Shown here: in pieces, positions 56,652 to 64,000 of the stretch
Layout: every line of letters starts with the position of its first letter
Numbering within the stretch: the first letter of the stretch is position 1
NCBI GenBank assembly: GCA_027488905.1
Contig: JAIYAT010000039.1
Coordinates: forward strand, 1-64,000
Length of the DNA: 64,000 nucleotides
DNA from: Bacteroidota bacterium
Lineage (GTDB): Bacteria > Bacteroidota > Bacteroidia > UKL13-3
Direction: 5' to 3'
The notes under the pieces: generated by a model
Told to the model about the DNA's origin: nothing
Seen by the model: the letters and a program-made list of their open reading frames with translations, nothing else
The model's database searches: none
Translations under genes and position numbers: made by a program

Positions 56652-57197
56652 ATGAATTGTATGAAGAAACATATATCTAAATTAGTAATGATTTGCGCTT
56701 TTTTAGTCTCATTCAACCTAAATGCGCAGACACATAACCACAAAGATGGTGAAACCCATAATCCAAGTGGATATCAACCCAACGCTAAAAATGTAGAAAT
56801 TGCAGCAAGGTTTATTTATTATTTAGATAATGGATTCGAACAAATAGATTTGATGAAAGTTGCCAGTATAAACAAGCAGTTTTTTAATTTGGGGAATCCA
56901 AAGCTTGTTGTTTATGACAAAAATGATAAAAGTAAGAAAAATTTATTGGTTTCCTTTACCCTAATGGTTGAACCAAAAATTCCTGATTTCCATGGAAAGG
57001 CTTACCAAAATTATAACCATTTTTTTACGAACGATTGCCGTCAGGCAGTAACAATTTGCCCAACTGGCAGTAAAATTACGTTTATTGAGGTTAGGCTATC
57101 AACAACACTCCCTCAGGCTGTGCAACAAGCACCTGGTTCAAAACATACCTTACCTCAAGGAATGCTTCCTGTTGCATTTTATTTGTATATAGATTAA
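56652..57197 (+). CDS. Secreted protein of unknown function
   Basis: 181 residues (ATG 56652; ATG 56661 is equally possible). The signal peptide ends NLNAQ. The mature part starts His-rich (THNHKDGETHN) and contains two Cys (NDCRQAVTICPTG) likely forming a disulfide. No sorting domain or lipobox is seen, so it is probably periplasmic. The N-terminal histidines could bind metal, but nothing else supports this. I do not recognise the family. Confidence 0.7.
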   Translation: MNCMKKHISKLVMICAFLVSFNLNAQTHNHKDGETHNPSGYQPNAKNVEIAARFIYYLDNGFEQIDLMKVASINKQFFNLGNPKLVVYDKNDKSKKNLLVSFTLMVEPKIPDFHGKAYQNYNHFFTNDCRQAVTICPTGSKITFIEVRLSTTLPQAVQQAPGSKHTLPQGMLPVAFYLYID

Positions 57198-57216
57198 TAA
57201 TATTAAATCTAGACCC

Positions 57217-57224
57217 TACTTTTG
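57217..57224 (+). promoter_or_regulatory. -7 box of purQ
   Basis: TACTTTTG followed by C, ending 20 bases before the ATG at 57245. No -33 at normal spacing. Confidence 0.4.
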
Positions 57225-57244
57225 CAATCTTAAGTAAGTTAATT

Positions 57245-57940
57245 ATGAAGGTTGGAGTAATTGTATTTCCAGGATCTAATTGTGATGAGGATGCAGTGAG
57301 TGCTTTTAGAGACCAGTTTGGTTGCGAAACAGTAAAGCTTTGGCATAAAGACCATGATTTGCAGAGTTGTGACTTAATATTTTTACCAGGAGGTTTTAGC
57401 TATGGTGATTACCTTAGAAGTGGTGCAATAGCTCGATTTTCTCCAATCATGCAAAATGTGATTGAATTTGCTTCAAAAGGAGGATTAGTTTGGGGTGTTT
57501 GTAATGGATTTCAGATTTTATGTGAAAGCCAATTGCTTCCAGGGGCGTTGTTGCATAATGACCATCAGAAGTTTAATTGCAAGAATGTTTTTATTAAGGC
57601 AAGAACCACAAATTCACTTATAACTAATGAGTTAAGCTTAGACCAAGTGTTGCAAATACCAATTGCTCATGGCGAAGGCAGATACCATTGCGATGCAGAA
57701 ACCTTAGAAACCTTAAAAGTGAACGATCAGATTTTGTTTAGTTATTGCAATCAGCAAGGAAATGAAACCAATGAAGCTAATCCAAATGGTTCTCTTTTTA
57801 ATATTGCTGGCATTTGTAATAAGAACAGAAATGTTTTTGGCATGATGCCACATCCTGAAAGAGCCATCGATTCAGAACTCTACAATACAGATGGTAGAGG
57901 ATTGTTTCAATCTCTATTATCTTCAATTGAGTTGGTATAA
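57245..57940 (+). CDS. purQ: Phosphoribosylformylglycinamidine synthase, glutaminase subunit
   Basis: 231 residues, class I glutamine amidotransferase. The nucleophile is Cys86 in [10 protein letters not shown]; the His-Glu pair is in MMPHPERA near 210. The N terminus [12 protein letters not shown] and [16 protein letters not shown] are specific to PurQ. It supplies ammonia for purine synthesis together with PurL and PurS, which are not in the window. The GT-C-like gene follows after 13 bases. Confidence 0.95.
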   Translation: MKVGVIVFPGSNCDEDAVSAFRDQFGCETVKLWHKDHDLQSCDLIFLPGGFSYGDYLRSGAIARFSPIMQNVIEFASKGGLVWGVCNGFQILCESQLLPGALLHNDHQKFNCKNVFIKARTTNSLITNELSLDQVLQIPIAHGEGRYHCDAETLETLKVNDQILFSYCNQQGNETNEANPNGSLFNIAGICNKNRNVFGMMPHPERAIDSELYNTDGRGLFQSLLSSIELV

Positions 57941-57953
57941 TTAGAATTACCTG

Positions 57954-59378
57954 ATGGAAATAAAAAGGCAGAACACATCTAATTTTGCCTTGTTTTTGAT
58001 TGCAAACACTATCCTTTTTTCCTTTTTGGGATTAAATGGTCCTCTTGTACAAGTAGATACAGCTAATTATTATTCTGCTGCCTACAATTTTTTAAACGGG
58101 AATGGCATTAAGTTATTTGATGGGGAATATTTACAAAATGCACCGCCATTATTTGCAATACTTGCTTTACCCTGTTATTTTTTCGGAATCCCAGAAAACA
58201 TTTATGTGTGGTTGATTCAATTATTAGCATTTAATGCAACCTTATTATTCTGCCTAAAACTACTTTCTCTTTTTAACGTTTCGAACCTAAAATTAGCTAG
58301 TTTATTTGTTTTGACCTTTGGGTTTTCTTGGCTTCACATTTGGACGTTTGCACTAACAGAAGCAGTTTTTTTACCGCTTTATCTGGCTTGGATGTATTTT
58401 TTGTTAAAGTCTGGAAAACATACGCTGATCTATTCAGCTCTATTTTTTACTTTGCTCTGTTTAACAAGATATATAGCTTGGATGATGCTACCTGGGATTC
58501 TTTTGCCAATCTTAATCATCAAAAATTTTTGGCGAAAAGCAGTATTATCTATTATTCCAGCCGCTATAATTAGTGCAGTTTGGTTGTGGTTCAATTATCA
58601 TTTTAACCAAAAGCTTTTAGGTGACCATAACCTAACAAATAAATTTTCTATAGGCGCAATTTGTGATAACCTAATAAATTGGTTCAATGCGCTTGTAACT
58701 GATGCATTTTATTTAAATGTCGCATTTTTAATTTATATAGTATTATTAATAGTTACAACTATATTATTTCTTCGGTTTGAACCAAAATTAGATAAAAATA
58801 TTAAGGCAGCTGCTGGTTTAATTTTGGGAACTGGAGTTTCATTATTATTTCTTCTATTGGCACAGCAAGGCTTGTCCTTAATCCAATTTCCTCGATACAT
58901 TAGTGTTTTATGGACGCCTATAGCTATTTGTGGTTATTTATTAATAGACAAAGTAAAATTGAGTATTGGATTTAAGAAAACCTTTCTTTTAACAGCTATT
59001 GGTTTGCATCTAATCGCTTTTATTTTTCTGGGTAGAAAAGGTAATGATAAGTTAGAATATAATGCAATGTCGCATTTAGCATTTAGTGATTACTTACAAG
59101 AGAATAGTTGTATGTTAGGGGATAACAACCTAAGTAATTATCCTGATTTAGTTTGGTGGGTATCTAAAAAGCAATGTAAATATACACCGTTTCTGAATGA
59201 AGATAGAAACGCTTTTTTAACTAGACTAGGTTCAAACCGAAACCTCAAAATTATTTGGTTTGATAACCAAACCAGAGCGAAGGTAATGAAGGCTGATTTA
59301 GGATGGGTTTTAAAAGCAAAGCCCTGCTTTAATGGGCAGGGCTTTCGTATTATAACTTTGGATTCTCTTTTTTATTGA
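57954..59378 (+). CDS. GT-C-like polytopic membrane glycosyltransferase (putative)
   Basis: 474 residues with about ten to eleven membrane helices and a short soluble C terminus. The first loop holds QVDTANYYSAAYNFLNGNG, with an Asp at the place of the GT-C catalytic acidic residue. PLFAILALPCYFFG follows, a pattern of PMT/ArnT-like lipid-linked sugar transferases. Specific acceptor and donor unknown. It is 13 bases behind purQ and its last codons form a strong hairpin; the end overlaps icd by 7 bases. Confidence 0.72.
   Translation: MEIKRQNTSNFALFLIANTILFSFLGLNGPLVQVDTANYYSAAYNFLNGNGIKLFDGEYLQNAPPLFAILALPCYFFGIPENIYVWLIQLLAFNATLLFCLKLLSLFNVSNLKLASLFVLTFGFSWLHIWTFALTEAVFLPLYLAWMYFLLKSGKHTLIYSALFFTLLCLTRYIAWMMLPGILLPILIIKNFWRKAVLSIIPAAIISAVWLWFNYHFNQKLLGDHNLTNKFSIGAICDNLINWFNALVTDAFYLNVAFLIYIVLLIVTTILFLRFEPKLDKNIKAAAGLILGTGVSLLFLLLAQQGLSLIQFPRYISVLWTPIAICGYLLIDKVKLSIGFKKTFLLTAIGLHLIAFIFLGRKGNDKLEYNAMSHLAFSDYLQENSCMLGDNNLSNYPDLVWWVSKKQCKYTPFLNEDRNAFLTRLGSNRNLKIIWFDNQTRAKVMKADLGWVLKAKPCFNGQGFRIITLDSLFY
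59318..59345. other. Strong hairpin inside the 3' end of a coding region
   Basis: AAAGCCCTGC and its exact reverse complement flank an 8-base loop. It overlaps the last codons of the GT-C-like gene and is followed by TTTCG rather than a T run. It may be a transcript-end or RNA-stabilising structure between convergent genes. Confidence 0.5.
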
Positions 59379-60832
59379 CCTTGAGCTAAAGAATAAGCTG
59401 GTTTTCCATCAAAACTTCTAAGCAATTCAACGGAAGAAACAAAAAAGTCACCTCCTGCAGATTCAGCCAGTTTCATCATTTCGCTTAGGTTTGAACTTCC
59501 TTCTTTTACCTCAAATCTTGCCCGGTATTGGTCTACACATTCTGTAAAAACAGAGCCTGTTGGCCAAACTTGGGTTCCACGGTTAGAAATCATGATTAAC
59601 TTGGCACCATCTCTTTCATGCTTTTGAAGGATAGGTGCAATTTCTGCTGCGGTTTTTTGCGATTCAAAAAACAAATCTACACCAATAACAGCCTCTGGTT
59701 TACGACTTTCGGTAAACATCATTTTTTGAGTTGCTGGTAGGCTAGGGATTTTATAACTGCTAACCGCGGCTGCAGCTTTTCTTGCTTCTCCAGCAGCAGG
59801 AACTCTTCCAAGGTTACGGATTATTAGATCTGAGAATTCCGTTGTATTTAAAGATGGTTTAGATTTATCACCAAAATCACCTGTGTGATTACCTTCTTCC
59901 AGGGTTACCAAAAGTGCGTTTTCAATAGCATTTGCCTGATTCATTAAGCCTAAGTAACGAAGCATCATAAAGCCACTTAAAAGCAAGGCTGTTGGATTAG
60001 CAATGTTTTTTCCCATAATATCTGGTGCTGTGCCATGTACAGCTTCAAAGATGGAAATATTATCTCCAATATTAGCAGAAGGAGCGAATCCTAAACCACC
60101 TACCAAACCTGCACATAAGTCACTCATGATATCCCCTTGAAGGTTTGTAAGAACCACTACTTCAAATGTTTGAGGTTTGCTAACGAGTTTCATTGCCAAA
60201 TCATCTACGATGATATCATTAGATTCAATTTCTGGATATTCTTTTGCTACTTCATAGAAAGTCTCAAGAAATAAACCATCAGTAAGCTTCATGATATTGG
60301 CTTTGTGGGCACAGGTTACTTTTTTAAAACCTTCTTTTTTTGCCATTTCAAAGGCAAATCTATGAACCTGCAAACTTCCTGGACGAGTGATAAACCTTCT
60401 GCACAATGCAACATCTTGGGTTAGCATGTGTTCAATTCCGCCATAAGTTCCTTCAATGTTTTCTCTAACGATGGTTAGATCAATTGGAATAGCTGCTTTA
60501 GAAAAAACGGTATCTACACCAGTTAATGATTTGAAGTGTCTTCTATTTGCATAGGTACTCCAGGTTTTTCTGGCGGTAACATTAATACTTTTTACACCTT
60601 TTCCTTTTGGGGTTTCCATGGGACCTTTAAAAAGAATACCTAGAGACTCAACAGTTTCTTTGGCTTCAGGTGTCATCCCAGTACTAAAGCCTTTGTCGTA
60701 AAAGCTTTTTCCCATGTCAACAAATGAATACTCAAGAGGTACTTGGGCGGCTTCGAAAATTCGGAGAACTGCATCCATAATTTCAGGACCAATCCCGTCT
60801 CCCTTCGCTACAGCAATTTTTATTTTATCCAT
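59372..60832 (-). CDS. icd: NADP-type isocitrate dehydrogenase, long (Thermus-like) form
   Basis: 486 residues from the ATG at 60832 ([19 protein letters not shown]), supported by a -7 box 20 bases upstream. It oxidises isocitrate to 2-oxoglutarate in the TCA cycle. Visible are GDGIGPEIM at the N terminus, the substrate-binding [29 protein letters not shown] and [18 protein letters not shown]. An additional ~140-residue C-terminal domain, as in Thermus thermophilus IDH, distinguishes it from the ~420-residue E. coli type. Coenzyme preference is inferred from family. Confidence 0.92.
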   Translation of the reverse strand: MDKIKIAVAKGDGIGPEIMDAVLRIFEAAQVPLEYSFVDMGKSFYDKGFSTGMTPEAKETVESLGILFKGPMETPKGKGVKSINVTARKTWSTYANRRHFKSLTGVDTVFSKAAIPIDLTIVRENIEGTYGGIEHMLTQDVALCRRFITRPGSLQVHRFAFEMAKKEGFKKVTCAHKANIMKLTDGLFLETFYEVAKEYPEIESNDIIVDDLAMKLVSKPQTFEVVVLTNLQGDIMSDLCAGLVGGLGFAPSANIGDNISIFEAVHGTAPDIMGKNIANPTALLLSGFMMLRYLGLMNQANAIENALLVTLEEGNHTGDFGDKSKPSLNTTEFSDLIIRNLGRVPAAGEARKAAAAVSSYKIPSLPATQKMMFTESRKPEAVIGVDLFFESQKTAAEIAPILQKHERDGAKLIMISNRGTQVWPTGSVFTECVDQYRARFEVKEGSSNLSEMMKLAESAGGDFFVSSVELLRSFDGKPAYSLAQGQ

Positions 60833-60852
60833 GACTTGTATTTTTACGGCGG

Positions 60853-60860
60853 CAAAAGTA
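60853..60860 (-). promoter_or_regulatory. -7 box of icd
   Basis: Minus strand TACTTTTG, 20 bases before the ATG at 60832. It lies in the 54-base divergent spacer shared with the aminotransferase gene. Confidence 0.4.
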
Positions 60861-60867
60861 AGATTTT

Positions 60868-60875
60868 TACCTTTG
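60868..60875 (+). promoter_or_regulatory. -7 box of the aminotransferase gene
   Basis: TACCTTTG, ending 11 bases before the ATG at 60887, only 7 bases from the divergent icd box. The two promoters therefore overlap and could compete. Confidence 0.4.
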
Positions 60876-60886
60876 TTTGCACTATT

Positions 60887-62089
60887 ATGAAGCTTAACAA
60901 TCGACAGCTGTTTTTGTTGCATCAAGCACAAACTTCTGAGTTTCCTTTACTATTGGAAATTGCCAGTGCCCAAGGCAATTATTTGATAGATGTTGCAGGA
61001 AAAAGGTACTTAGATTTGATTTCTGGAATTAGTGTTAGCCATTTAGGGCATGGAAATGTCGCTGTTAAACAGGCTGTTATTGAACAAATGGATGCACATA
61101 TGCATGTGATGGTGTATGGAGAATTTATTCAAAGTGCACAAACTAAATTGGCAGAAAAACTCACCTCTCTTTTGCCACCAACATTGGATGCTGTTTATTT
61201 TTTAAATTCTGGTGCAGAGGCTACTGATGTTGCCTTGAAACTTGCGAAAAGAATAACCGGCAAATTTGAGATATTGGCTTGTAAACAATCATATCATGGC
61301 AGCACGCATGCGGCTTTAAGTTTAAATAGCGAAGAAGAATACCAACAAGCCTACAGGCCATTGTTGCCAGGTGTTGATTTTATTGAATTTAATAATTTAG
61401 AGAGTCTTTCATTAATTTCTTCAAAAACTGCATGTGTAATTGTAGAAGTAATAAGAGGCGAAGGTGGCTATGTGCCTGCAAATCCAGATTTTTTGATGGC
61501 CTTAAGGTCTCTTTGCAATGAACATTGTTGTTTGTTAATTTTTGATGAAATTCAAAGTGGCATGGGAAAAACAGGGAAAATGTTTGCTTTTGAGCACTAT
61601 TCCATATTGCCTGATATACTTTTATTAGGAAAGGCATTAGGTGCAGGAATGCCAATAGGAGCAGTGGTTAGCTCAAAGGCCATGATGTCAAGCTTTTCTC
61701 ACCATCCTATTTTGGGTCATATAACTACTTTTGGTGGGCACCCAGTTATTTGTGCGGCGGCATTTGCAGGTATTGAAGAACTTATGCGTCTAGACTTGAT
61801 AAAAGAAGTTGCTAAAAAGGAAATGCTATTTAGGGATAACCTGCGTCATCAGGCCATTCAAAAAATTGATGGAATGGGATTAATGCTTGCCGTTCAATTA
61901 GATACTTTTGAAAATACAGTTAAGGTTATTCAGTATGCTATTGAGCATGGTTTAATTAGCGATTGGTTTTTATTTGCCACCAATAAAATTAGAATTTCGC
62001 CACCTTTAACCATTACAGAGGATGAAATTAAGTTGGCCTCTAAAATTTTGTTAATGGCTATCGAAAAGGTTTATGGGGTTTCGGTTTGA
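60887..62089 (+). CDS. Class III PLP-dependent aminotransferase (acetylornithine/ornithine type)
   Basis: 400 residues from the ATG at 60887 (MKLNNRQLF); the longer frame runs back into icd. The fold-type I signature is clear: YFLNSGAEATDVALKLAK, CVIVEVIRGEGGYVP, LLIFDEIQSGMGKTGKMFAFEH and LLLGKALGAGMPIGAVVSS with the PLP lysine. ITTFGGHPVICAAA is typical of the ArgD/RocD group. The exact amino donor is not certain, because no arginine genes are adjacent. The stop codon lies inside a GGTTTGAACC motif. Confidence 0.88.
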   Translation: MKLNNRQLFLLHQAQTSEFPLLLEIASAQGNYLIDVAGKRYLDLISGISVSHLGHGNVAVKQAVIEQMDAHMHVMVYGEFIQSAQTKLAEKLTSLLPPTLDAVYFLNSGAEATDVALKLAKRITGKFEILACKQSYHGSTHAALSLNSEEEYQQAYRPLLPGVDFIEFNNLESLSLISSKTACVIVEVIRGEGGYVPANPDFLMALRSLCNEHCCLLIFDEIQSGMGKTGKMFAFEHYSILPDILLLGKALGAGMPIGAVVSSKAMMSSFSHHPILGHITTFGGHPVICAAAFAGIEELMRLDLIKEVAKKEMLFRDNLRHQAIQKIDGMGLMLAVQLDTFENTVKVIQYAIEHGLISDWFLFATNKIRISPPLTITEDEIKLASKILLMAIEKVYGVSV

Positions 62090-62466
62090 ACCAAATCCAA
62101 TAATCCATTTTCCTCAAAATAGGTAACCACCATTTTCCTCAATCTATTTTCTTGGGAGAGTAAATCTGTATAGGGAGGCTTTTTTAACATTCTATAGTGA
62201 GGCCATCCATCAGCATCTGTGTGCTCGTAAGCATAATATCCCTCGTAGCTTAATAGTTTACAGGTGGCTATATGCATTAAATCCATTTTTTCATGTTTGG
62301 CAAATTCACGCATTTGGCCAAGTTCCCTTACGCCAATTAAGAATAGTATTCCGTTCATATCAGGCTTTTTGCCAAATTGCTTTTTCAGGTCAAATACAAC
62401 CCTATACCATTTAGCCTTGCTAGCATCGTCTAGCACAAAGGGGCTATTTTCTGTTTCTGTGTTCAT
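62071..62466 (-). CDS. Conserved small cytoplasmic protein of unknown function
   Basis: 131 residues, no signal peptide or membrane segment, mostly helical. Features are KKQFGKKPDMNGILFLIGVRELG, a Cys in ATCKLLSYEGYY, and HTDADGWPHYRML near 82-94. It looks like a conserved Bacteroidota hypothetical protein, but I cannot assign a function. It overlaps the convergent aminotransferase by 19 bases. Confidence 0.75.
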   Translation of the reverse strand: MNTETENSPFVLDDASKAKWYRVVFDLKKQFGKKPDMNGILFLIGVRELGQMREFAKHEKMDLMHIATCKLLSYEGYYAYEHTDADGWPHYRMLKKPPYTDLLSQENRLRKMVVTYFEENGLLDLVQTETP

Positions 62467-62475
62467 TTAATAACA

Positions 62476-62483
62476 CAAAGGTA
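62476..62483 (-). promoter_or_regulatory. -7 box close to the start of the 62466 gene
   Basis: Minus strand TACCTTTG, ending 9 bases before the ATG at 62466. Confidence 0.4.
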
Positions 62484-62531
62484 ACAAAGCTTTTTGCATC
62501 TGGATTGAATTCATCACTCAAAACTTTTCTT

Positions 62532-62539
62532 TACATTTG
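62532..62539 (+). promoter_or_regulatory. -7 box close to the start of the PhoD-like gene
   Basis: TACATTTG, ending 6 bases before the ATG at 62546. A TTG at 62505-62507 is 24 bases upstream, slightly far. The TTG at 62537 overlaps the box and is not a credible start. Confidence 0.45.
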
Positions 62540-62545
62540 AACAGA

Positions 62546-63916
62546 ATGAAAAAACTATTTTCCCTTTTGCTTGCCTGTATAAGTTTGGGCGCACTAGCTC
62601 AATCGGCAAAGGAGCCCAGCATTCTTGCAGGACCCATGAATGGATATTCGGAACATACCGAAGTGCTTGTTTGGGTTCAAACCAAGTGCGCAAAAACTAT
62701 TTCCATTGAATATCAACTCAAGGGAACCAAGGGTCCGGGTTTGGTTCAAACCGAAACCAATATAGGTAAAGATTTATGTAGGCCTTTGATTACCAAATTT
62801 GTTTTAAGTGGTTTGGAAATGGGCAAGACATATGCATATAACATTTTTTTAGATGGAGAGCGAATAGCTCTGCCTTATTCTACAGAAATTTCAACTAAAG
62901 TTTTATGGGAATGGAGAACTCCTCCGCCTAATTTTACCTTTATGTTGGGCTCTTGCCTATATATTAACGATTCTGCTTATGACAGACCCGGAAGGCCTTA
63001 TGGGCAGCAAACAAGCATTTTGAAAAGTATGACAGAAACCCCGTCAGATTTTATGCTTTGGCTTGGTGATAATGTTTATTTAAGAGAGGCTGATTATAGC
63101 AGTAGGAGTGGCATTGAATACCGCTACAGACACACCCGCAGCTTGCCAGAACTTCAGCCTTTATTGGCAAAAAGGAACAACTATGCTATTTGGGATGATC
63201 ATGATTTTGGAGACAATGATGCAAATAAGAATTTTGAATTTAAGGACCTTACCTACTCATTATTCAAAGAGTATTGGGGAAATAAAACTTATGGAGAAGA
63301 AGGAAGAGGTATTTATAGTAATTTTAGGTTTAGTGATGCCGAGTTTTTTTTGTGTGATGACAGATTTTTCAGAGACGAATCTGATATGGATGAGCGCTTT
63401 TTTCCTAAAACACAACTTGGGAGCGTGCAACTTTCTTGGTTAAAAAACAAATTGAAGTACAGCAAAGCCAGTTTTAAATTTGTGGCGATAGGAGGGCAAT
63501 TTATCAATGAAAACACGGATAAAGAATCCTATAATTTTTACAAAAAGGAGAGAGAGGAAATTATAAAATTCATTACCGAGCAAAAGATCTCTGGTGTTGT
63601 TTTTTTGAGTGGAGACAGACACCATACGGAGCTATTAAAAAACGAAAAGGTTACAGAAAGTCTTGGTTATCCTTTGTATGATTTAACCTCTAGTTCTATT
63701 ACTGCGGGTGCTTCAAATGCTGCAACTACACCGGAGAAAGATAATCCCCAAAGAATTCCCGGCACTTTGGTGGCTGAAAACAATTATTGTACAATTGCTA
63801 TTAGTGGTCCAAAAAGAGGAGAAAGAACACTATTAATAACCTGCTTTGATGTAAAAGGACTTGTAAAATGGGGTTATAGCATTAAAGAGGCAGAGCTTAA
63901 AGCATTAAAACCATAA
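62546..63916 (+). CDS. PhoD-like secreted metallophosphatase
   Basis: 456 residues from the ATG at 62546, signal peptide MKKLFSLLLACISLGALAQ. A short beta domain (about 25-130) precedes the phosphatase domain. Metal-binding motifs are FMLGSCLY, MLWLGDNVYLREAD, YAIWDDHDFGDND and FLSGDRHHTELL, all typical of PhoD alkaline phosphatases. It would hydrolyse phosphate esters outside the inner membrane; a DUF or phospholipase-D-like substrate range is possible. Two GGTTCAAACC sites lie 69 bases apart near its 5' end. Confidence 0.9.
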   Translation: MKKLFSLLLACISLGALAQSAKEPSILAGPMNGYSEHTEVLVWVQTKCAKTISIEYQLKGTKGPGLVQTETNIGKDLCRPLITKFVLSGLEMGKTYAYNIFLDGERIALPYSTEISTKVLWEWRTPPPNFTFMLGSCLYINDSAYDRPGRPYGQQTSILKSMTETPSDFMLWLGDNVYLREADYSSRSGIEYRYRHTRSLPELQPLLAKRNNYAIWDDHDFGDNDANKNFEFKDLTYSLFKEYWGNKTYGEEGRGIYSNFRFSDAEFFLCDDRFFRDESDMDERFFPKTQLGSVQLSWLKNKLKYSKASFKFVAIGGQFINENTDKESYNFYKKEREEIIKFITEQKISGVVFLSGDRHHTELLKNEKVTESLGYPLYDLTSSSITAGASNAATTPEKDNPQRIPGTLVAENNYCTIAISGPKRGERTLLITCFDVKGLVKWGYSIKEAELKALKP

Positions 63917-63918
63917 TT

Positions 63919-64000
63919 ATGGAAAGAAAATCATTCTTAATTCAAGAACAATTTTTAGCTAGGGTAAAAAGTGCTGTTCCAACTAATGTTTCATTTGTAG
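63919..64000 (+). CDS. Start of an unidentified gene (partial, 3' end outside window)
   Basis: Frame open from the ATG at 63919 to the window end, 27 residues: MERKSFLIQEQFLARVKSAV, then PTNVSFV. It starts 2 bases after the PhoD-like stop, suggesting one operon. The opening faintly resembles small Bacteroidota helix-turn-helix proteins that begin with a similar short helix and a VPxNxSxV stretch, but this is too little to assign. Confidence 0.5.
   Translation, partial: MERKSFLIQEQFLARVKSAVPTNVSFV

Noticed and set aside
60743-60886. N-terminal extension of the aminotransferase back into icd
   Set aside because: It overlaps icd and both promoter boxes; the ATG at 60887 gives a normal-length enzyme.

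Overview
The window is AT-rich chromosomal DNA from a member of the Bacteroidota. The evidence is: four proteins with type IX secretion C-terminal sorting domains (three type A, one type B), a TonB receptor paired with a DUF4249 lipoprotein, a DUF2723 membrane protein, a GH3/serine-hydrolase fusion, a PheS with the Bacteroidota-like Cys cluster, promoters of the Bacteroidota TAnnTTTG type, and almost no Shine-Dalgarno sequences. The genes are mostly housekeeping. I see no rRNA, tRNA, CRISPR array, prophage or insertion sequence. The genus cannot be named from this sequence.

Layout. 0-6 kb: end of a secreted protein, a PrsW-like membrane protease, a 68-bp remnant of metG and a 1299-residue secreted repeat protein. 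6-18 kb: metG, a flavoprotein, a DUF2723 protein, rlmB, a phosphatase/dehydrogenase fusion of serine-pathway type and a LysM glucosaminidase. 18-30.6 kb (mostly +): a polytopic membrane protein, dsbD-gmhA, an amino acid permease, a TonB receptor/DUF4249 pair, a beta-barrel protein, pyrF and a methyltransferase. 30.6-43.6 kb (all -): a deoxyhypusine-synthase-like gene with pheS, a 422-bp AT-rich spacer, a seven-gene overlapping cluster (two M16 peptidases, type B secreted protein, ybeY, mnmG, methyltransferase, lipoprotein) and a dicarboxylate symporter. 43.7-64 kb: pseudouridine synthase, tatA-gatA, a LysM transglycosylase-like protein, an RRM protein, GH3/serine hydrolase, mutL, rhomboid, a sodium symporter, purQ, a GT-C-like protein, icd, an aminotransferase and a PhoD-like phosphatase.

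Two genome-scale signals stand out. First, the 10-mer GGTTTGAACC, on either strand, occurs 19 times by my reading. About 0.1 copy would be expected by chance. It lies in every reading frame and with no strand preference, so it looks like a DNA-level signal. Second, 30.6-39 kb looks like a replication-origin region. Two 15/16 matches to the ParB site parS lie at 37.4 and 38.3 kb. Hand-sampled G/C skew shifts from C-rich to G-rich on the + strand at about 32.6-33.0 kb for genes of both orientations, exactly at the longest and most AT-rich spacer.

TAnnTTTG promoter boxes fall at two preferred distances from the start codon: 18-20 nt, and 4-11 nt, the latter implying leaderless or nearly leaderless mRNAs. 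They also correct several start codons. A synonymously diverged copy of the last 22 codons of metG, 4.1 kb from the real gene, suggests that the large secreted-protein gene arrived by recombination at the metG 3' end.
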